Of a DNA stretch of 64,000 bases, positions 27,401 through 36,400 are shown piece after piece. Both the position numbers and the translations under genes were made by a program. The stretch is taken from NCBI RefSeq assembly GCF_000276665.1, contig NW_004955423.1, forward strand, positions 7,781,655-7,845,654, given 5' to 3'. The stretch is from Chinchilla lanigera. Taxonomy: Eukaryota > Chordata > Mammalia > Rodentia > Chinchillidae. The notes below the pieces were generated by a model. It was not told the DNA's origin and made no database searches. It worked only from the letters and a program-made list of their open reading frames with translations. Numbering within the stretch: the first letter of the stretch is position 1; each line of letters starts with the position of its first letter.

Positions 27401-30400
27401 ACTGATAGGAAAATGGAGTTGAAACATCCAATTAGATTAGACCAGGTGAGAAGTAAGAACAGAGGCCTTGGAAGACTTTGAACCTATAGCAAGAAGGTCA
27501 TCTGAGTCTTTCACTTGATTATTTGGGTATAATCCCACAGCAAGAATCTATAGCTGAGTTATCATATTCTAACTGCTAGGACTTACATAAAGTACTGAGA
27601 TGTTTTTGGAGACTTTGAAATGACAGGAAAAATTACCAGAATGAAAGCTGTTTTGGATCAGAGACTGATTCCTTGAAATGGCTTTTGCCTGCAGATGAAA
27701 ATCTGTAGTCCAGAGCTTAAGTAAAGAATCTAGTAGTATAGCTGGCAGGAAACAGGTAAATTGTAAAAGGATTGTGGATTAAAGTACAACATTGAGTGAT
27801 TCTGTATTTAAAGAAGGAATAATGTTAGATAAACATGGTGAGGGTATTGGTAGGGAAATCAGGCTTTATATAAAGTCAAAATTTTAATTTTTAGTTTTTA
27901 AAAATTTTTCATTAAGTTTTTTTTCATTTTTAGTTTTTTCAACTTTTTTCATGTTTCATTTTTGGTTTTTTAGGTTTTTTTTTTTAGTTTTTTATCATAG
28001 TCCTAATAATAAAATAATACATAGTGGTCTAACAATATATTTTGTTTTCAGGTACAAAAGTTGCAAGAAGCAGCTGAAATGGTAAAAAGCAAATATGAAA
28101 ATTTGCTACATGAAAATAATCTAATAACAGAAAACAAAAATAAAAAATTAGAGATGGTAAGTTTGAAATTTCAAACAGTAAAATAATTTTTTAATTTTAT
28201 GAATACTATAAAAGTCTTTCATTTTGGTCATTTTTTTCTGGTTCATGCCTAGGAATGGTCCATTTTCAATCTCTGTAGGAGTTGCTTTCTTTTTCTCCCC
28301 TCTGAAGAAATAATGTTTCTTCCAGGGTTAAAATGTTTATTTGTGTGGAGGCTGTTTCACTTTTTTTTTTTAATATTGGAGAAATGGCATAAATGTTTAA
28401 TTTTCTGATACAGAAAGAGACTTAAACTAAAAAATGATTGTCACTGAGATATATTAACCATAAACAAACTAAACTTACCATTTTACTGGTTATAAATCTT
28501 TGATGTCTTTAAGATTACAAAGTAATCTTAAAAAGTAAATATTCTCTGCTACATGCATTTTTAGAAGAAAAATGATATCCTAAAAAATAAAGCCATCATT
28601 TCCTTTCATTCACTCTATTGCAAAAGAATAAAGGCAAGGCCAATACTGGCAACTGGTGATGTTTTTGTGAATATTTTTAAGTTTTTAACTGAAACCGCAT
28701 CCCTTTTTGGAATGTCATGTTTTGGTAAGGAAGCAGTAAAAGTTGTCGGAAGCTGACCCCTGGCTGGAGAGGTCATGGGATATTAGCGGTCCGTTCCAAC
28801 TACGTGTAATAAGGTTATTAGCACTGGGGTGTTTCCATACTTTGGGGTTGAAAAGTCAGAGTGAGGCATCACTGGAAGAAAATGTCAGAGCAGGCATACT
28901 GCCAGAGACACAGGGAGATGCCCATCGAGTGAATGCACAACCCATTACTTCCTTGGGATTATTTTTCACCCATTTTTAGCTTAGCAGACCAGAGAATGCA
29001 CCATTTCATGTCTTTTGGTCTCTTTTTCTTATGAGACATTTCAGTGCACATTTTCTCTTCTCCTAGGTAACACTGTAAGAAGCTCAGTTTTGAAACTTGC
29101 TCCAAAGGCAGAAAGGGTAGGAGCCTGTGTTTTCCAGCCACTGTGAGGGCCCACTTTTTACTTACTGGTCTACAACCAGGAAAATAATTTTTAAATGAAA
29201 TTCTATTTTTCCCTTGTTTAAGTCTCCTGGTTTTCTCACGGGCTGTTAAACACAGAGGTATGTATGCTTTGTCCTGGTTTTACATTTTATGATCACGACT
29301 GGCAGACATTGCACAGAAACTGTAGGTGTTCCCTGTCTCAGGGAAAGATTCTCAGTCTTGTTTTTCCTGCTTATGAACATAATAAACGTCACATCTGGCT
29401 TTTTTTTGAAACTAGCAATACAAGCATTTCTTAAATTTGCTTCATGTTACAAAAGTGCCACAGTGAGGAGCTGCAGCAGGCAGGGGGATTAACGTGGATA
29501 AAATTAGAAGATTTGTTCATCATAAAAATGATGACATACAGTCCAGTGAGAACTGATGATAGCTGTCTTGACATAGCATATAATAAACCCCACCAATTTA
29601 GGCCCACAGGCATGGCCTAAATTACAGTGTTCTAATTTAGTTCAATATCTGTTATAATATTAAGTGACAGAAGGTGATAGTTACATTAGACCGGAGGATG
29701 GACAGTAGACAACTAGTATACCAACTTCTTTAGTAATAATATCTATGCTTGCATATAATAACAAACTTCAAAAAGTTTGCTTTCTTCAGTAGGTTTAACA
29801 TGCCCCTGCGCTGCAAGCTAAAATTGCCATATTTATTTGCTGAACAAACCTTTTGAAAACTAAACATCAAGCCACGTTTTAGTTATTTGTTCTAATGTAG
29901 CAAAATCTAAATTGGTAATCATTCATATTTATTTGGTTAAATATTGTTGTTTAACACCATTGAACCTAAAATACTTGTTATGTAACATGCATATAGAGTA
30001 AGACAGTAAGAATCTACATGCTGAGTGTATGATTTTGCACTTATTTCCCCTACTGCCACAACTCAGATGAGAGGCCAGATGGAGTCTCATCTGCAGGAGG
30101 TAGAGCGAGTCCGAGATTCCTTGACGGCGGCGGAACGGAGGCTTCAGGAGTGCCAGGAGAGCTTGCCGCGCTGCCAGGCGAAGTGCGCAGAGCAGGCGCA
30201 CACCGTTAGGGAGCTGCAGGGCCAGGTGTCCAGCGGTCCCTCTGAGTTCTGCAGGATGTGTTGGAGGAATGCCTGGGGTGATTTCACCAGTTGAGGGCAC
30301 TCACGTCAGGGGTTGATTTTGTTTGTTTCCATCTGCATCAGTGGATGTAACATCATTTCCATGCAGATCGTGTAGTGTTTTACAAGCTACTCTTGCAGTA

Positions 30401-33400
30401 TTTGATGGTGACAAATTAGAAATTAAAATGGCTTATTAGGTTATTCTTGCTAATCTGTATTTAGACACCGCAGGGTTGGTAATGGCATGAGAAAAGGAGC
30501 CAAGATGTGATTATGCATGTTTTTTGATGTCAGGATAAGGTGAATTATTGTAACTTACCTTATACCCATCAGGATGTATGTTAAGTAGAATTGTGCATCA
30601 GGTCTTCTGAGATTATTTTCAAACCATTTGTTCAGTATGTACTTTTTAACCCATCAGAATGGGGATCAGGCAAGTCCTATTAGTCATCACACAGCCTTTT
30701 CCTACCTCAATGCCTGGCGCATAGGAAGCACTTAATAAATATTTTGGAGTCATTTTTTACTCACAGAAGTATGTCTAAGGATGGTAGCAAGTATTTTTCT
30801 TTACTTGCAAGCCGAATCTAGGAAGAATTCATTTTCTATCTTGCAAATATAATCTGCATCTTTATTTCTAAGTCTATATTGTTTTTAAGAACATGCAGGC
30901 AATGTTTTATTTAATTTAATATCCTGGGAAGAAGTCTTTCTAAAAATGTCAAATTAAATATATTTACCTAAATTCCTAGTTGAACTTTAAAGATCTATTA
31001 TTATTATAATTATGATGATGATGAATATTAAGCTTCTTTAGCTATTTACATCTGTTTTTGAAGCAATAGGAAGAATACTTTGTCTTGGCATGGGCAAGTG
31101 TGTCTTTCAATGATTTGCTTTATTTTGCTTCTTACCAGAATATGGTTTTTACTTATAGTTACAATGTCACAGATATGCAGTATCAATCAGTATTTTTAAG
31201 TGAAACGAAACTCTGAGAAACCCTAAATACTCAATAATAGATTAATATTGTTTTAAATTTTTCATATTTTAACTTAATAAAATAACCTTTTTCGATAAAG
31301 AATTGCTCAGAATATTTTAATTGCTGTTACCCAGAAAAAATTTTAGTTGATGATTTTTCCAATGTAGACAGTATAGCTTTTTAAAAACTTAACCAAGAAT
31401 TTAAGAAATTGTATTTTTAACAATGTAATATTTCTTGGTGTCTTTCTGTGTAGAAATAATATTTATGTAATCTTGTTCCTTGTGGTTGTTCTTTTGATAC
31501 AATATGTAGATTTTTCAGAGTTGATTATAAAGAAAATAATGAAAAAAATATTCTTTTAGGTTGATGGAAATCATAGTCTTCTGACAAAGCTTTCTCTAGA
31601 GGAGGAAAATTATCTTATTCAGTTGAAGTGTGAAAACCTTAAACAGTTAAGTATGCAATTGACTTAAAATTGGTGCTGCATTTTTTTCATACACAGTATA
31701 ATTTTAAAATATATATTTTCTGTAAAAAGAAAATTGGAACAGATGGATGCAGAGAATAAAGAACTTGAGAAGAAGCTGGCAAACCAAGAAGAATGTCTTA
31801 AGCACAGCAATCTGAAGCTTAAAGAGAAATCTGCAGAACACTCAGCATTGGCCAGGCAACTTGAAGCTGCTTTAGAAGAAGGCAGACAAAAGGTACAGAT
31901 GGCCCTTATTTAGAAACTTTTTAATCAGTTCGCCAGAGTGATATTTTTAAACAGCTAGTATTTCATGTTGTCAAACCTACAGTTATTGTCTTTATCCTGA
32001 TGACAGGGTAAAGAGAACGGTTCCATTTTTGTTTTTCACCTCCTTTTTCTTTAGTGCAAAATAGATCTATTACTGTGCCAGAGTTACTCCACCAGATAAA
32101 TGGTGATGTGGCAAGGTAAAAGGCAGACATGGAAAATACTTTGAAGATGGAACCTCCTCACCGACCCTTTTTTTAAAAAATAGAAAAATAGGTTGAATGT
32201 GCATATACCTACAAATTTTGGTTTTGACCAGGATCTACTGAGCAAAGAAGCTCAAGTTGTTTTTGACAAATTTATTGCACAGATAAATACATGTAAGAAT
32301 TAAATTTCAGTTAAATCCATGAGGTTAGTTTTCAGCCTAACTCAATGCCTCTTTGTCTGTCAGGCACTCTGCTACTATTTTAAAGGCAAAGATAAAAGTC
32401 CTGAGTTGTGCAACACTCCCCGTACAGTAGGGAGTACCAGGAACAAACAGATGTCATCCCGCGTGTGGAAGCTGTAATAGAAAGTGTGTTCCTTTCAGTG
32501 TGCATCAGAAGGTGTGGTTATCTCAGGCTGGAGGTGAAGGGCAATGACTCAGGGAGACATTTATCAAACAATTTGAAAATCTAATCTGGAAAAGATGTAA
32601 AGTGGGCATTGAAGTCCAATAAGAACTAGATTTGAATTCTGGCTCTGACACATGGTACCCTGCCCCAGGGCAGATTATTCCTCCAAACTAAGTTTCTTAA
32701 TCAATAAAAGCAGATGATAACTTTTCTCTCTTTTTTTTCCTTTTTCCTTTTTTTGTCTTTTTGAGACAGGGTCTCACTATGTAGTTCAGATTGGCCTTTA
32801 GCTCACTTTGTAGCCCAGGTTGGTCTTGAGCTCCCAGTGATCCTCCTGCCTCAGCCTCTGAGGGCTGGAATTGCAGGCATGCGCCACCATGCCTGGTGAT
32901 AAATTTTCTCATAGGACATGACATTAAAACATGATCATCTCTACTCTGATGACTCAGATGTACTTCTCCACCCAGACCTCTCCCCTGACTGAAATCCAGA
33001 CTCATATTCTACTACTTGGCTTCTCTACTTAAAATAGACATCTCACACGTAACACGTCTAAAACCAAATCATGAGTTTTTCTTTCCAGACCCTTTTCTCT
33101 GCTGTTCCTCAGACCCATTAATGCTAATTCCATGAAAGATAAAATCTGATATCCTTGAAAAGTGACTCTTACATCACAAGCATCACATATCTTTTGACTC
33201 TTTTAGACTCTTGGTAACTAATGTAAATTGATTTTGTTTTTGTTTTTGTTTTTTTTTGTTTTTTTTTCTGGTACCGGGAATTGAACTCATGACCTTGCGC
33301 TTGCCAGGCAGGCGCTGTGCCACTGAGCTAAGTCCCCAGCCCCCGTAAATTGATTTTTAAGCATACATCATTCAATAAAAGTTAAATAATGAAGTGTATT

Positions 33401-36400
33401 GCCAATGGTAGAAATGTAGTACAGATTTTTTGGTCCCACCAATTTGGGAACAAAAAGAGGTGATTTTTACCTTAAATTGAGCTTAAGTAGACTTTAAAAT
33501 TACAAAGGGTACTCAAATTCCTTCCCCAGAAAACCCAGCGGCTTCAGAGGCATGTCTGTCCTGCTTTCTCTCCACTGCAGCAGCATGGGACTCTCTAGTT
33601 TCTGCCCAAGGAGAGCTCCCTCCCTGTTGTCCACACGGGGCAGTGCCCAAGGCATGGATGATTGTCCTAGAGTCCCTTTCCCCCACAGCTTAGAGCCTGC
33701 TAGCATCCATCACTCACAGTCACCTTTGACATATAATGCACTTTAGAATGACTTGGAACTGAGTCCACAAGGGTTAGGGTAGACAGCAGTCCTTCCCACT
33801 AGTTCCCGCTCCCGCTGCAGCCTCCACTGGCATCCTTGTGGGCCCCAACCCAGCATTCTCACACATGCGCTCCCACGCACCCAGGTCCTTGAGGAATGCA
33901 GCTAAACAAGACTTTATGTTAAAATAAACAGACAAATATGAAAATTCAAATTTAGGCCACTTTGAAAATGAGTGAGTGACAAGCCAATCTGTGTGTGTAT
34001 ATGTGTATCCGTGTGTGTGTGTGTGTGTGTGTGTAGTATGTACATCATGCTGTCTATCCAAATATATAATCAGTGTTTAACAACAAATTTTAGTGTTCCA
34101 CCGCCACTGTAGACACCATGATAAATTTAAATACCTTTGAAAAGGGCAGTTGGTCATAGTGTGTTCCAATACATGTTGCTGGGGAAAAAAAATCTAACTC
34201 ATAAAGCAGTGAAAATGTGCATACCTCTTTTGTCTGGAGATCATTTTTCAGATACTTACATTATGAAGACAAGCATACATATTTATACTATTTGTGCTTC
34301 TTAGAGGTAGAATATTTTAAAATATTTCCCAATTGTCTAACATCTAATTAATATTTACTTGGAAAAAATAGCATAGGATGACTATGCCAAGGCTCTACGC
34401 TGTATTTTAAAGAACACACATTCAGTTATCTTACTCTCTTAATAAAAATTGCAGGTTTCTGAAGAAATAGAGAAAATGTCATCTAGAGAGAGGGCTTTGC
34501 AGATTAAAATACTAGACCTGGAAACTGAGCTTAGAAAGAAAAATAAAGAACAAAACCAACTTGTTTGCAAAATGAATAACGTAAGTATTAGTATGGCTTA
34601 ATATATAATTATAAAAGCAAATACCATTTACCATTCATACCGTGTAGTTTAGTTAAATAAAGTACAAATTGAAGAGAATCAAGCCTGTTGTTTTACTGAT
34701 GATACAAAAATAGAGAATATAAAACATAAAAGTATCAATGCAGGCTCCTGCTGAACAATTTACTACCCCACTTCCCTGTAGCATCTCTTGCATTCCTCCA
34801 GATCTCCTCAGCCACTTCCCTGCACATTACTTTTGCGTGACAGTTGCTTAATGAAAGTTATGGCTATAATCTACATATTTGCTTCATGGTATGAATTTTT
34901 CAGCTTTTAAAGATAAACATAATTTTGACTATTAAATGAGTTAGATTTTACATCTGTCTTGAATAATGAATATTATATCCTAGATTTAATTTGGTGGTAT
35001 GTAAATATTCAGTATTGTTAAATCTGCAACCGAGATGAGTGCTTTGATCCTCTCAGCCATGAAATGAGAATAACAAATTGGCTGTGTTTAATTAGTCTTC
35101 TGATGTTTTTTTCCTGAATATTCATGAAATAGTCCGCATAGATATTCTTGAAGCTAGCATTAGTGGTGATTAAATTACTTAATAGCTATTTACTTGTAAT
35201 AACATAGAGAATAATGATACTTTATTTTTCCAAGAGCTGGAGACTCCATGAAAACTCTTTTTCATTCCCAAGTTTAGAAGTTGAAAACCTAAAAGGCTCA
35301 AATGTTAAATGATTTGGCATGCACTGTTTAATTTTGTTGTCATCAAAAATTTCATGACAGCTAGCCAGAGTATAGTGGTACATGCCTGTAACCCCAGCAC
35401 TCTGGGAGACTGAGACAGTAGAATCACATTTCACACACGGCCTAGGCAACTCAGTGACTTAGTGAAACTGTTTCTCAAAAATAAAAACTTAAAATAGAGC
35501 TGAGGATATAGCTCAGTGCAAAAGCCCCAGCACCAGGGCGGGGGGAAAATATATATATATACACTATCACTTAGTTTAGGTCTTCTCTTTATTTCTAAGC
35601 TTCTTTTAAAGCACACCCCCAGAGCTTCTGATATTGTCTGACATTAAAGTTGATAATTTTCATAATTTGTACACCAGTAAAAATCTAGAATTCTAAGTAT
35701 AGCTTTAGAAATAGCTGGGAAATGCACTTGTGTTCTGTGCCTTTCAGGGGACAGTTCAGTGTACAGTTAAGTACTGTATTTATTTCACATAACGGTACGT
35801 GCCTTAGCACCACCTGAGTTGTAAGCACCCAGAGAGCCTGTCTGATAGCGGACTTTGTTCCTGATGTCTTCGGTGGTGCTTTGCTCACTCTGCCTGAGTA
35901 CTCTGCTCAGGCTGGAGTGGGTGCACACTCTCGGGTGACTATCAGCTTAACTGGGGCAACCTCCTGAAACCCTAAATGTCTTTGAAGACTTATGTTTTGT
36001 CCTAAAATCCATTCGCATTTCACATTCTACCCTACTTCCTGTCTTACTTTCTCTCCAAATGGTTGAGTAAGATTAATGCTCCCTAGGGATTGACTATTCA
36101 TTCTGTGACCTTATGAAGCCAGGTCTGGCACACTCTCTCATCCCACCAGCTTCTCTGGAGGAAGGAGGCTGTCCTCAGTTTCATAAAGTAGCAGCTATTG
36201 TTGAACACCTCTCTGAAAGGCATAAAAGATCTGGCTTTTCAAGATGACTACATTTTAGTTGGAAGCTAGATGGTATTTACATCCTTTCTCTAAAGCATTT
36301 TTATTGAACCAATATACTTAAAATTTAACTGAAGTTAAAGTATGTTTTTGTGTTTTTGGTACTAGGAATAGAACTCAGGACCGTGTGCTTGCCGGGCAGG

